Shown here piece after piece: positions 1 to 12,900 of a stretch of DNA of 60,000 bases. The stretch is from Bugula neritina. Taxonomy: Eukaryota; Bryozoa; Gymnolaemata; Cheilostomatida; Bugulidae. The stretch is from assembly GCA_964035545.1 (NCBI GenBank), contig OZ037766.1, forward strand, positions 27,326,673 through 27,386,672. Direction: 5' to 3'. Under the pieces are notes generated by a model. The model was not told the origin of the DNA. It saw only the letters and a list, made by a program, of their open reading frames with translations, and did not search any database. A program made the position numbers and the translations under genes. Position 1 is the first letter of the stretch. Every line of letters starts with the position of its first letter.

Positions 1-62
1 CCTTATTCCAAGTCTGTCTTTTGTTAAATATATTATTGTTATGTAATAGTTTCATGTTTCTA

Positions 63-3000
63 ACTAAAATCACCTTTCATTGAAAGACAAGGATTAAGGG
101 AGCATAACTCCACTAGACATCACCGCTACTCCCTGAGATCAGCCGAGAAACCTAAACAGGTTTTAGAAAGCTCCAAAGGGAGAGACAGCAACTCTATTGA
201 ACATAAACTCGAGTCTGCGCCTGGCAGCGTGAAAAGAGTGTTGAAACTGGAGAAGGCAGAGAAGAAAAAGGAAAACAGGTATACATATTTTCACCAGCTG
301 CATAATAAATGTTGAAACAGCTAAAAACCACCTCAAATAACTATTATTAAACATTGAAGTAGGTGCAGTAACTGAGAACTTGAGAAAAGCCTGTGTTCTA
401 GATTCGAAGTGTAGCAAAATAATTTATATGTCTCATCCACGCCCAAATTTATGTATTAAGAAAGTTATAGAACCTATAGGCTATATTTCAATGTCTCAAT
501 TGTACTGAGCCTAAATGTAACAGTTGAGTTTTTGTAGTGGATCATAACATACTTGTGCATATGCTGTGGTAAACTTAGATGCACACTGACTCTGCTATAA
601 AATAAACTAAATTATGTGCACGCTTGACCTTATTTACACTCTACTCCACCTGCTCACTATTCACTATTTCTTGCTTGCCTAGGTTATTTATTATATTGTA
701 CTTTTCTTTTAAGCTGCAGGAGTAATCTAAACTGTGTAAATATTCGGAGCTCTTCCCCCTTTCGATACTTATAAATTAAAAAGTATTCAGAATCTGTAAC
801 TTTCTGAAATGTCTCAGAGGAGACAACTCTGCTATTATATGTTATTACACAGTATATTCAAAGTTCCCCTCAACAGAACCAAGGCTAGAGTTACTGCTGT
901 TCAACGTTCACCCCACCTTACAGCTAAATCTAATCTCAAATCAAGACCTCAGGCTACACACAGTCACACAGGTAACTTATTTGAAGATATAATATAAAAT
1001 ATTCTTCCAAAGTTGTATTAAAGTCATGCAAACTCTATTATTATACAAATAATAATTATAGGTTAAACGATATGACAATATATACATTAGAACACCAAGT
1101 AATTACTATGTTATGATTTAGTAATCTTGTTATAGTCTACACTTCAACACCTGGTTTTATCCACGTTTCCTAATCTTGTAGGTAATAAACAAGAAAGGCA
1201 ATCTCATCTCAGGCCACACAAGGCACACAAGTCAAAAACGGTGTCACGTGTAGAAGAGTTGTCATCTCTTGCATCTTTAGATGACTCGGACATGTTCTCC
1301 TCTTCCCAAACAGATGGTGCACTTGGTACTCAGTCTAACAGCTTAGCCCTGGATCTGTCTTCTTGCAGCACCCTTTCTACCTCCAGTACCAAACGCAAAC
1401 TGATTGCAGAGTCTAATGGTCAAGTTGGGAAGAAGTTTTACTACAGCAAGTCATTGATGTATGTTTCATCCTGCCTAGTTACAGAACACATGGTAGATTT
1501 ACATCTTTTTCCTATTGCACAGATATGTGCCTTTACCTAAAACTACTGCAATTTTATGGATGTGAAGTATTTAATTGCTGTGGAGAGTTGAGTTACATAT
1601 AGTCAGGTTTTCTGAAATATCCTCTATATTTTGCAGAAAAGCTGTTACAACACAAATTAGCCATATGAACATTCTAATTAATTTTTAAATTGTTTCTCTT
1701 ACAATAGAGTTAGAGGAGTTAATCACTTAATAATATAAGGGTATTTCCTAAACCAAAAGCAACTTGATACATATAAAAGGAAAGTTGGTATGTTTGCAGA
1801 TGCTGGTGTAAAGTGCTGTTCAGAATATATTGAGACACTCTGTACTTTTGTTTTTAATACTCCGAGTTTGTTTTATGTGTTATGACTGCATTAGAGCTGT
1901 TTTAAACAACTCTATTTATAGACTTTATATTTAAAGTAAAATAGTAATGATAATCTGTATATACATGCCACATATGTAGTACATTGTGTTACCTGACAGG
2001 GGCAAATCTATAAAAACCACTGAAGAAAGCAAAGCTGCATCTTATTCAAAAAGAGTTACATTTAACTGCAAGGCGAGAGAGTCTGAGAGAGATGGGTTTA
2101 GAGAGGTTTATAGACAACCTAAAGGTATGTCAGGGAGTGACCTATTTGGAAGTGAAATAAAAGAGATGCAGAGGGGTTATTCTAGGAAAAGGAGTGTGTA
2201 TGGGCAGAATAAACCAAGTCAAAAAAAGGACTTGGAAAAGGAACATATATCTAATAAAGAATATGTTAGACAGAGATGCAAGAATGGCTCTCTCAGGTCA
2301 AATAATATTGTGAGTAAGACAACTTCCAATGATAGAAAATTGATGACAGTTAAAAGAGATGGCTCCAGATCTCATGGCATGAAAAATTCTGGACCAATGG
2401 CTACAGATGCAATACATGTGCAAGGTGAGAAGACTTGTTTCACATTTGGTTGTAAGATATAAGGCAATCATAAACTTGATGCACAACACATGTTATATAT
2501 AAAAGTAAAATTAGATGAATAAATGTATACACATGCACACACACAGCCATAATAAATCATTGCGATAAGTTTTTTTATCAACTTACTGTAATGGAACAAG
2601 AAGATTCAAACAGCTTTTATAGTCATTACAGCAATGTCTGATGTATGGTGTTTTAAGTACAGCCATATATTATTTAGAAGTAGACACAACATGCTTAAAT
2701 GTTTAAAAATTTGGAAGCTGTTTTACTTTGATTCTGAACCTTGGTTAAATGCAATATGCCTGCAATAGCCACCCTGTATGTTTGCAGAGTCTAGAGAGAT
2801 AGCTGGTAGATCTAGTAGAAGGAAAACAAATTCTAAGCATTACCACAGCTCTGTCAATAAACTCCAATCTCCACCAAAAACAGCTGAGGTATATTTTAGT
2901 TATATCAGTTCTGTTGCTTATAAAAAATGCTTTCCGCCTTTTGATTATGAAATATAAAGTATCCCTAATTGAAAATAATAACTAATAGCCTAGTTTAGCA

Positions 3001-3207
3001 AGTATATTTTGGTACGTTATGGCACACTAATATGCTAGTGAAAGTATTATCTTGTACAAACTTCCTCCTATAAATTTATTATATAATCATGGTCAACAAT
3101 AACAGTGAGATTTCATATTCTATTTGTAGAAGAGCCTAATAGACGAGAGTGAGTCATCAGTGATGTCAATGGGTGCATTTGACTCCTTGTTTGCTTCTGA
3201 ACCCTGA
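63..3207 (+). CDS. Unrecognised Lys/Ser-rich protein, 3' part of gene
   Basis: I do not recognise the family. Six exons chain with consistent phases: about 63/85-278, 877-971, 1182-1458, 2000-2424, 2788-2888 and 3130-3207 (TGA stop). The first exon has no in-frame Met, so the 5' end lies outside the window. The encoded part is hydrophilic and rich in Lys, Arg and Ser. It has an acidic/Ser patch early (SLASLDDSDMFSSS) and ends in a short hydrophobic-acidic tail (GAFDSLFASEP). No membrane segment or folded domain is visible, so it is probably disordered and, from its basic character, possibly nuclear. KRVTF in the fourth exon fits the RVxF docking motif for protein phosphatase 1; this is suggestive only. 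A start at 809 is open but would extend exon 877-971 through a weak region; the acceptor at 875-876 restores the phase left by exon 278. Splice chain fairly sure, function unknown. Confidence 0.75.
355..505. repeat. Dispersed repeat B, copy 1
   Basis: GTAGGTGCAGTAACTGAGAA and AAGCCTGTGTTCTAGATTCG closely match 30308-30470 in the same order, followed by a weaker match around GCCCAAA and TAGGCTAT. It lies in an intron of the first gene. Confidence 0.55.
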
Positions 3208-4526
3208 TATGAATACTATATATATGACTAATGTTCACTAATTGTCACCACTGCATTACAGTTGTATATTGTTCTGTGTTTTGTTTGTTGAATACATCTA
3301 ATTTTTAGTGCCTTATCACTACTGTAATCGCTACAAATCAACTGTGTCTTACAACTTGAAAAAATTGGAATGGTTATAATATTCATAATTAATATAATGA
3401 AAATAGCCATATTCTATGTGCTGAGTGTAATTTTCCAAAGCTATTTTTACCAATTGCATCTGCAGGAAATCTTCAAAAAAATTAAAAAGGAAAGTTCATT
3501 TGAATAATAATTGAACAGGTTTATCAGCATATTATATGCAATAATTATTGAATAAAAAACAGTTTACTATATACAGTAATAGAGTTGATCTACTAAGTTA
3601 AAGTTTTTATTTCAGTTTAGAATCTTGTAACAGCTTTCCAAACAAATGTAAAAATATCATGTTATGTAAAAAGTTTAAACCTAAGTAAGTGCTCCATACT
3701 TGTGACATATTACACCGTTGAGTCAATGAGAACACAACTCTACAGTGAATGCAGTTCTCAAATGGTAGAACTGTGTAATATCTTGGCACACCATTGCCCT
3801 GGGTCAAAATGAACAGCTGACAAGTGCAATTTTCAAACAGCATAAGCCTCGGCTATCATGAAACAATGGGAGTGAACATGTATATTCATTTTGAATTTGA
3901 AGTACCAATTATAAAATTTTAGTTTAAAATTTATTCAATTGTTACATATGACAGTTACCATGTAATATCATTAAATAGAAGTCTCTTGAAGAATTCTGGC
4001 TGATAATAATGAATAGTCTAGGGGCTCACAGTTTAATATAAAATGTATACAAATATAATGGAATAACTGAGAGAAACATCAAAGGTAACATAAAAGTTGC
4101 TATAAATAATAATAATACAAGTACATGGGTAGTAGTGATAACACACAATTCACCACAATCAGTAGTGATATTGTCCAGTGAGCATTTTATGCAAGAGTTA
4201 TTTTAGTGAATTCATCAAATACATTGTCTGTTAACTCCCAACTATGCTCAATAACTCAAACAGCATTACAAATAAAATAATATTCACTATGTATAAAATA
4301 GAAAATCACCACTGAAATTTGAAAAAAATGTCTCTAAAATATTAATTCAATAGTAATATTTTCAAAATTGGCCGTTCCTTTGAATCATTAACAGAACAAA
4401 ATAAAAAATAGCCAGTGGTTGATTGTTGTTGAGCCCAATACCTGCAGGAAATCTCTGAACAAAACCAGAATAAACTACAGATAGATGTCTCCGACTGATA
4501 AATATTGAGATCTGTCATTAGTCCAA
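3208..4526. other. Convergent 3' regions of two genes
   Basis: AT-rich non-coding DNA between the stop of the Lys/Ser-rich gene and the stop of Rap2. It should hold both 3' UTRs; a minus-strand AATAAA lies near 3606. No gene seen. Confidence 0.6.
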
Positions 4527-6911
4527 CTAGAGGAGTGTGCAACTGCAGCAATTTTTGTTTCGCTTATTTTTCAGAGTAGACATCTCACGAACTACATCAA
4601 TGAATATATTATTAACGTTTTTGGTAGTTTTAGCAGATGTTTCTAGAAAACTACAGTTCCATGTAGAGGCGAGGTTTTGACCTTCCTCTGTAGTGACTTC
4701 TCTTTGGTGATGAAGATCGGCTTTGTTTCCTACGAGTACTACGGGCACCTTCTCTGTGCCTTTGACTCTTACAATCTGATCACGCATAGATTTTATGTCC
4801 ATGAATGTTTGAAAGCTAGTAATACTATAAACTATGAGAAACCCTTGACCATTCTTTATATACAGATCTCTCATAGAGGCAAACTGCTCTGTGCCAGCTG
4901 TATCAAGTATTTCTAGGACCGAAGGCTGCCCATCAACCTATAAATATACAATATAATATAAAACTGACTAGAATTCATATAAAATGAGGAAACAACTCCC
5001 ACCCACAAACACAATATGTAACTAATAAAATCAATTAATGATTGAAGCACTATAATAAAGCATTGGCTGAAGAAGGCTGTTTAGATAGCAGACCTAAAAA
5101 GACAAACCTAGCAAAAAAAACTGCAAGTATAGGCTGAGAAAAGCTTGAAAATTTTCTATTTCAATACCTAATTTTCAGTTTTTAGTTTAAATAAAACTCA
5201 AATTGACTCTAGACTCATTAGTGCTATACTTAGCAAAATAATACAATAAGACTAGCAATTTATACCAACGGAATAAACAAAATTACAGAATAAATGAGGA
5301 GACAACTTCTTTTCCATCCCAGTTTCAAAAATTTATGTGCTGTTCCATGCTAGAACTTAAAAAATACAAGTAACTACATAAACGTGTGAAAACAAAAATT
5401 GGAGAAAACCCAACAACTGGTTTTGTTATTTCCAGATAACTTGGAATTATAATTCCAAGAGACCTTCACTCATTGTTTGATTCTTGCTTCTTTAAAATAC
5501 GAGCTCCTAAATTCACACTTCTTTAAAACCGTTAGCAAAGAAGTGACCACACATATATGACTTAGTATAAAAATATCATCCTCTAATCTAGGTGCAGCAG
5601 ACGTAGTCGGATTGATTAAAAGTAAAAACTCGACCAAACAAACATTTTTTTGTGGCACATGATATTATACTGCTGTAAAACTGTAAAGTAAGGGAATGGT
5701 TTGAGTGGTGCAATGCACTTCCTTTTTAACTTGATTAGATAAGATTGCATAGTTTATGGAAACTAGGCCAGAGTGGTGACTGGACTAGCTGGCAGTGGTG
5801 ATGTGCAGCGGAAAGATCAGGGCGTAACCTTCACCAAATCAAATAGCATCTGCATAAAAATCTCATGAATGATGGAGATGCTAAGAGAATAGACTCATTA
5901 ATCACTTGTATGAAACTTGAGTTACAGGAGCTGAACAGAGTTGGGTGAAACATAGAGCTCATAGCTCTAGATATCGACTGTAAAGAGCTCAATTAGCTCT
6001 AATAACAAGGATATCAATGGTAGTAATTGATAATTCAATACGAGCTCTTCAACGTCTAGTGCTCAGCATAGCATAGGCATTGATTTTCATTTCATCACAA
6101 TAAAAAGGGAGTTATTTAACATAGAAATTCAATATTATCACGACGATTCAATCAATAGAAGAGTACCTTGTGAAATTGAGACTATGGGCAGCCATGCTGG
6201 TACAGTACAATAAGCAGACGACAATGGGCGAAGAAGAGAATAGCAGTGAGTCAATGTGTATAACTACTCAGCCACAAAAGACATTCCAATATGACAAGCT
6301 GAAAGCAACCCTCAGATTTAAGATTTATGTGAGGTTTAGAAGCTTCTAAAAGTGCTTTTTCCTCTCATTTGATGACAGTTTTGAAAATTGGAGTGGTTGA
6401 CTTTTTAAAAGATATAATCTAAGAAATAAGGATGTCATTGAAGTCATCTTTGAGAAAAAAAACTGGAAAAAAGGTGCTTTACTTCGAAAATACAACCCCC
6501 CCCCTACTAAACCTATTAAATAAAAATATATAGGTATGTAAATATTTAGATTTCTGTTATTGCAGCTAAAAATAAATTTAGCTATTTGAAATTTGTGAGT
6601 TTACTGGAGAAAATACTGAGCCACACTGTAGGCTACTAGAGTTTCACCACTTTTACCGGGCTATTCCTCACCTCAATTTCTTTACGGTAAAAGTCCTCTA
6701 TAGTCGGGTCATAGCGATCCACAAACGTGCCCGACACGAACTTGACTGTGAGGGCCGACTTCCCAACTCCCCCAGAACCCAGCACTACGACCTTGAACTC
6801 CAACATTGCAAGTGGATAGCCTGTAGACCAGCAGAGTAGATGGTAGTCCAGTCAGCTAGTTGTATTAGTGGAGATTCCTTTGTTATTCCAGCTTGCAGGG
6901 GACAAATGAGC
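4527..6911 (-). CDS. RAP2: Rap2-like Ras-family small GTPase
   Basis: Two coding exons, 6806-6672 and 4937-4527 (phase 0 junction), give 181 residues; vertebrate Rap2 has 183. The G motifs are intact: P-loop GSGGVGKS (residues 10-17), switch I with [17 protein letters not shown] (57-64), NKAD (116-119) and ETSAK near 145. Thr61 in place of Ras Gln61 is the Rap hallmark, and Phe39 (EDFY) separates Rap2 from Rap1, which has Ser. The C terminus CCSCTLL ends in a CaaX box with terminal Leu, predicting geranylgeranylation, with extra cysteines for palmitoylation and membrane attachment. Rap2 cycles between GTP and GDP and acts in adhesion, cytoskeleton and MAP4K/TNIK signalling. A 3' splice site at 6912 (minus strand), 105 bp before the ATG, suggests a 5' UTR exon further up that I could not locate. 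The gene converges on its upstream-strand neighbour ending at 3207. Confidence 0.95.
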
Positions 6912-9900
6912 CTGAAACATGACAGGGGAATTACACACCTTGTTCACACAGTGCTTTAAGTTATGTATGTGAGCAGTGGAAGAGATGCAGTGTGTGAAAC
7001 TCTTACCACTTGAAAAAATTAGCATTCACAGAATATTAGATATTGGGCAGTAATGGGTATGCAGTATGTCACAATCACCTTAGTAACAAACTACGAAATA
7101 GTTTCACCGCCTGGTATTGCCCTATACTAGTTGGTCAAAATATAACACTAACAAAAACAGAATAACACCTACCAAAACAGAAACACGTGTAGTTTTGAGT
7201 TTCAAATCACATAAAATTTCCCATAATATATATAACGTTCATTATAGGGAAGTGTAGTTTATATCAACGGCTCACGGATAATGAACGCCATCACATTATC
7301 TGTTTACCCACCATATCACATTCAAGCTATTACTTACTCAACAATACCCGCATAATAACATAATACAATTTAGACACAGCCTGTAATCAAATGATGCCAA
7401 CTAAACAAAAACTAGTAGTTCACTGTCAGGGCACAGCCCGATGATTACGTGACACACATGCCATATATTATTCATTCTATCACACAACACCACACTATTT
7501 CTACTGTGTACTGTGTTGGCTGGTTGTGTGCTCAAAATAGGGTCCTAACGACTCACTAGTCTCATACTGAGTTGCGTCATCAGTCAGGGTGCTCGATTGA
7601 GTCAGAGTCAGCAGTAAATTAATAACTAAAAATGAAATATTTTTTAAAACATATAACTACAGCAACCATTCCAGGATATCCACATTAAAAGCTATTCTAG
7701 AATAATGACCACTATCTATTTCCTGTATCAATGGAATAGATAAATAAGTGTCTATTATCATGCAGATTATCCCAACAATTATCCTAATTCTTAATTGACC
7801 AATAATCCACAGGTGTTGGAATTAGTGCTGAGCTGCTATTGGGAACATTGAAATCATGAGATTGCAAAACTGAGGGGCATTCATCACCGGAATTACCACC
7901 ATTTGGTTAACGTGGAGCCATGCAATAGAAACGTCATAGAACGCGACCAATTACCACAGAACCATATGCAGCTGTCACAGAACTGTGACCAACTGTCACA
8001 AAACCAATACTGATGCCAGACTGAACACCAGGTCCACACTAGTTGGGATGGAGCGAGTGTGCTTGCCCCCCCCCATCAAACTGATGTGAGATACAAAACA
8101 ACTCAACAGTTGTGTTAGTAATAATGAGACAACTGTTGATATATGGAAACACTCTTCCATGCAGCACAAATTATAGTAAAATGAAAATAAGGGTCAATAC
8201 TGTATAAAATCACTGAACACTCTAATTACTACAATGGTTTAGATGGCAAACTTGATACTTTCAGTAGTGATTTTATTTGAGGTATTAGATGTAAATAACG
8301 TTCAGTAAAGCCCATAATAGTTGCTAATTATTTCACATTACATAGTACCCTTGACTTCCACGAGAAAACAATACGAGAAAACAATACAAGATACAGCTGT
8401 CTAGTAGAAGTTACAATGCTGGCCACATTTGATCAGCGTGGAGTAACCAAATCTGGCCGAACTACCAACTTCACAATTGTTGCATGACTAATGATTACAG
8501 GGTCAAGAGTTTGCATAAACTAAAGTTGCGTGCCAGCAGCCGGCATTGTGAATAACAGTGTTTAGCCAAACTGACTGCGAATTGTTTCAGTTTGCGGTTG
8601 ATGAGTGTGTGTGACCCAGATGTTCATGGACTAGTCTTACTAGTTACTAGTAGCTGTAATTCATCAATTATGCTAACTTTGCAAACCAAATAAATATTGA
8701 AGCGAGTCGGTAAAACCGCAAACTAGTTGAGTTGATTAATCATTGAGACTGAGTAGGGGAGTCCGCAACCGTCACTGGCTGTGTGATGGATCGCGGCTAT
8801 AAAACGAGTTAAATTGTGCGGTGAAGGGAATGAAGTATTGAAAACTGGACGACCTTTCATTTAATTACACAACTAATAGTCAGCGAATCTCAAACCAAAT
8901 ATGTTTATGAAAGGCTCTTTGAATGAATCCAAACCGCAACCTATGCAAATGATTAGAATTAATTCAAAATCACACAAAACCGGCCAGAAAGTGGAAGGAA
9001 CAAAGCTGGCTCTGATCAACAAAAGGCTAAGATTCTATCAAAACAAAGAATATTTTGTGTCGCTGAGTAATCATCTCAATTCGCATATTTGGGATAATTT
9101 AAACAGCAGAATCTCAGGAGAATTGATGGATTAAAAGTTAGAATAACCAGTTGAGCCAATCAGGTGGAATGCATATTCCCCTGGTTAAAGAGAATAACAG
9201 ATTTAGCTGGTATATGACAAGCAGATGTTGGCTGTATGTATGTAGCTAGTAATACTACAGCAGCAGCCAGCCCACCCCTGATGCAATATTGTAAGATAGT
9301 CAGTGAATTAGATTTAACCCTAAGAAAATATTGGCAGCACCAAAAAGCTTGAAAAATAGGATTTAAAATTGAAATTAGCAACTTAAACTCCTAAGCCCTA
9401 AATTTCCTAGCAGCAATCCTGAGTCCCCACTCTCCCCGGTAAAACTCTTCACACTCAAACTAATATTAGCTTATTGTAGAAATCCCAGAATTTAGGCTAC
9501 AGAAATAGAATGCTATGCAATACTAAAAATAATAAGGCAAAGAAGCTAGGTAAGAGGAGATTTCATATTAATAGCATGCTTAAAAACTCTAAACATATCA
9601 GTTGGAGGTAGGTGTTTGACCCTGCAACCAATTAGATAATACATAATTACAGGTTAGTGTATACAGGTATGAAATGTGCAATACTGAACTTTGGTGAACT
9701 AATAGATTACACTTTATTAAACGCAGCCTATGCTTATTTCCAAAAAGAATTTGCGCTGTTTGAAATTTTCATTTTGGCTAATTCATAAAAGCATATGTCA
9801 AAACTGTTAGTAACGGTAAATGACAATCCAACAGCTTAAAGCCAACTTATTAATAAAGAGATATCAAATGTGAGATATCCTATGGGATAGCTAGTAGAAC

Positions 9901-12900
9901 AAACAAGGGGAGATACATATTTATTATGACTATTCAAGTTGGAATACAATCACCTAATGGTGAATCACATATATCAGGAGACTCATAGTCATATTGAATC
10001 TCAAGATGAAGAATAGTAATCTAATCTAGCTGTCAGTGAATAAAGCCAGAGCTGGTACTCGAGAACTTTCCAGATGGTAGAACTAGAGAAACCAGGCTCA
10101 AGGAGAAATGTTACAGAAGTGTAAAATGACCTGAGATGACAGTGACACTCTAACTGCAACCAAATCACTAATTTCCACAACAACTACAGAAAGGGGGCAA
10201 TATTAATGTAAATCATTAGTACTACAATATATAGTATGAACCTATGACGTATTTACTTGTGTATACTTTTTCTACCCATATCTTTGCTACTACAATGTAG
10301 TACGAAATGATATTTAATAAGTATATACTTAGTATGTGACTGCGTTATGCCAGTAAGTAGATCACCAATACGCTAGTAGGCCAGAAGTACACTCTTTACT
10401 AGAGTCACAGAGTTACTAGCTACTGATGTACTCGTTCCATGTGTGTAAGTGTAAACACTCTACTAACTCCACACCCAATGCTTTGTTTGCCTTTCTCACA
10501 CTCCTTCAGTCAAATAAATCTAATTATTGTTTACAAAGCAAATGCTGCTTTCAATGCTGCTGCTGTTGTTCAACTTTGATAAAAGCTTCCTTTTAGACAA
10601 GAGCTGGCAGCACCAATTGAGGTCAACAATCAGCACTGACTGAAAACTTTTTTGCTGACTTAGTGACTTTAACTCTGACAGTTGAATATACTGTAGATAA
10701 TTTACCCAAAGTGCGTTGGGTTAGAGCTTACTTTGCAGGATATCAACAGCCAAGTTAGAGTTAAATCAGTAAATAGCTTATTAGGATCAGTAGGCACTCA
10801 GCCTGAAGGATTTTCGTGCAGAATTATAAGATTTATCACCACTAAGTAGAAGGCACCAGATGAAAGTTACGTAAACAGCAGCCATGCCCATCAACCAACA
10901 ACTACAAGTGCCCGCCTGGCTAGGGTGTGAATGATAAGCTTGTAGTAACCAGTATTTCCATTATCTCTCAGTGACTATAAAGACTATACAGCAGTTTAGC
11001 CAAGGAACAGACTGTGTGAATGGATGACTACATAGTGGAGAAAGTGAGTGTAGAAAACATAGTGGCAGCATTGCATGATGCCAGTTCAGCCACACTATAT
11101 CAGGTGTGAGGTGTCGCTGGACCAGGTATGGTTAGCAGCCAAGATCTAGCACAGTTGTCAAACACAGCTCATACTATGACCCATTTGTTTATCATAATTT
11201 GTTTAGACACAATATGGCCAGATTGTAAGTATAGGGCTTATCTAGCTCTAGTAAGAATAAAACCATAAGGAGTAGAATGAACAGTGATAAATTTAGAACT
11301 AACTAGCTGTCTGTAGCTACCAACAGATTACATAAGACACTAATATATGACACTGGATTAGTCAACAGACCGACATCTGAAGAAACTAAAAAACCAACTA
11401 GAGTTGTTGATGAGCTAAAATTCACCATTTGTCTAGTTTTTTAGTAAAACCCACTCAAAAGTTGCACTGTTGCAAAACTGAAAACTATGTCATTTTCCAA
11501 AAGCAACTTAGTTGTTAGAATAGACAATACTACACACTAGGTAGAAATAGCTGTTGTATATTGCTTACCATCACTAGTTGAAACATTTATGCAGCAATTG
11601 CTAATAAACCCAACCATACTTATATATATAGGCCACATACAACATCAATACATTTAATTTCATTTTGAAAACTGTTGGTTTATATTGAATTAGTTGGATT
11701 ACTGTGACCAGCACTTTCCTATATTAAACTGAATTCACAGAGGTTATTCAATACTGCTTACAAATACATCACCAGCTTTAGAGGAGTATAATGCATAAAT
11801 AGCTAGAAAATCTTTTCCAAGATTATAAAACATACATATCACTAGTTGATGACTGTAACTTAGTTATCAATCTTTTAAAACTCGACCATAATGACTTTCA
11901 CTTCAGCCAGCTATTTTAATTTAATTTCAGTTTATTACAACAACTTTATCTGAATATACGGCTTCCAACGCTATCAGTTTCAGCAAGTACAGTATAGAAA
12001 TAAAAAATAAACAAGACATAATTATATTTATCATCGTTACAAACACTAGAACCCACATTTATCACAGATATTCGAATTCTGCTACATATAGACACTGTTA
12101 TCTTTTTAAAATGTCAAAAGGTGAGTAAAGTATTCATGAAATTGTGGCCAATTATGGTCATCAAGTTCATGAAGACAAATCACACTGTCTGAAGCTAATA
12201 ACTGTTTTTATTGAAAACACAAAATGAAACTAAAGTTGACCTATTAAATGTCTTAAAATAGATTTCGATCTAAATTGTAAGATGACTTCGAAGATTTTTT
12301 CCCCTAGAGTGAGCATAAATTTTACTATTAGTTAAATAACTATAAATATAAAGCTATGTATTCTTATTTTATTTAAAATGTAGGACTTTGAGATTAAAGA
12401 GATAGTCTGCATAAGAATATATAATCACACAAAAATTATAACTTTTATATTGACTATCACATTGTTTAGAAACTTTTGCTAAAAATTAATTATTTAGTTG
12501 ATTCCATTACTATAATTAGAATAAACTTACGACTACTAGGGTTTTTAGTTTAATTTTAATCGGCACTTCATTGTGACTGGTAAATACATAAAGATCCATA
12601 TTGACTAAAATTTACCTTACATATATATATTATGAATCATTGTCTATTTTTGCTTTCAATATATGTGAAAGGGTGTGAGTGTTTTCAATTATTGTTACTC
12701 ATAGCTCAACGAACACTTCCAACATACCTATGACTATGAAAGAGATACAAGTTCGAGACAAACCCCAAGTGTAAAACCCAGTACCAAAATAGATCAAAAC
12801 ATGGAGTTAGTGCTACAGCTACAGTTTTCGCTACACTGACTCTAACTCCTAAGGCTTATTATTGCAAATCAAATGCCTGTCCACACACAATTCTGGTATA

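Noticed and set aside
63-3207. Shugoshin as identity of the first gene
   Set aside because: Basic, Ser-rich and with a possible PP1 motif, but no coiled coil and no convincing shugoshin C-terminal box.
4677-4916. Plus-strand frame of 79 codons
   Set aside because: Antisense shadow of the Rap2 exon.
8901-9134. 77-codon plus-strand frame
   Set aside because: No family resemblance, no splice or promoter support; length is not remarkable for this composition.
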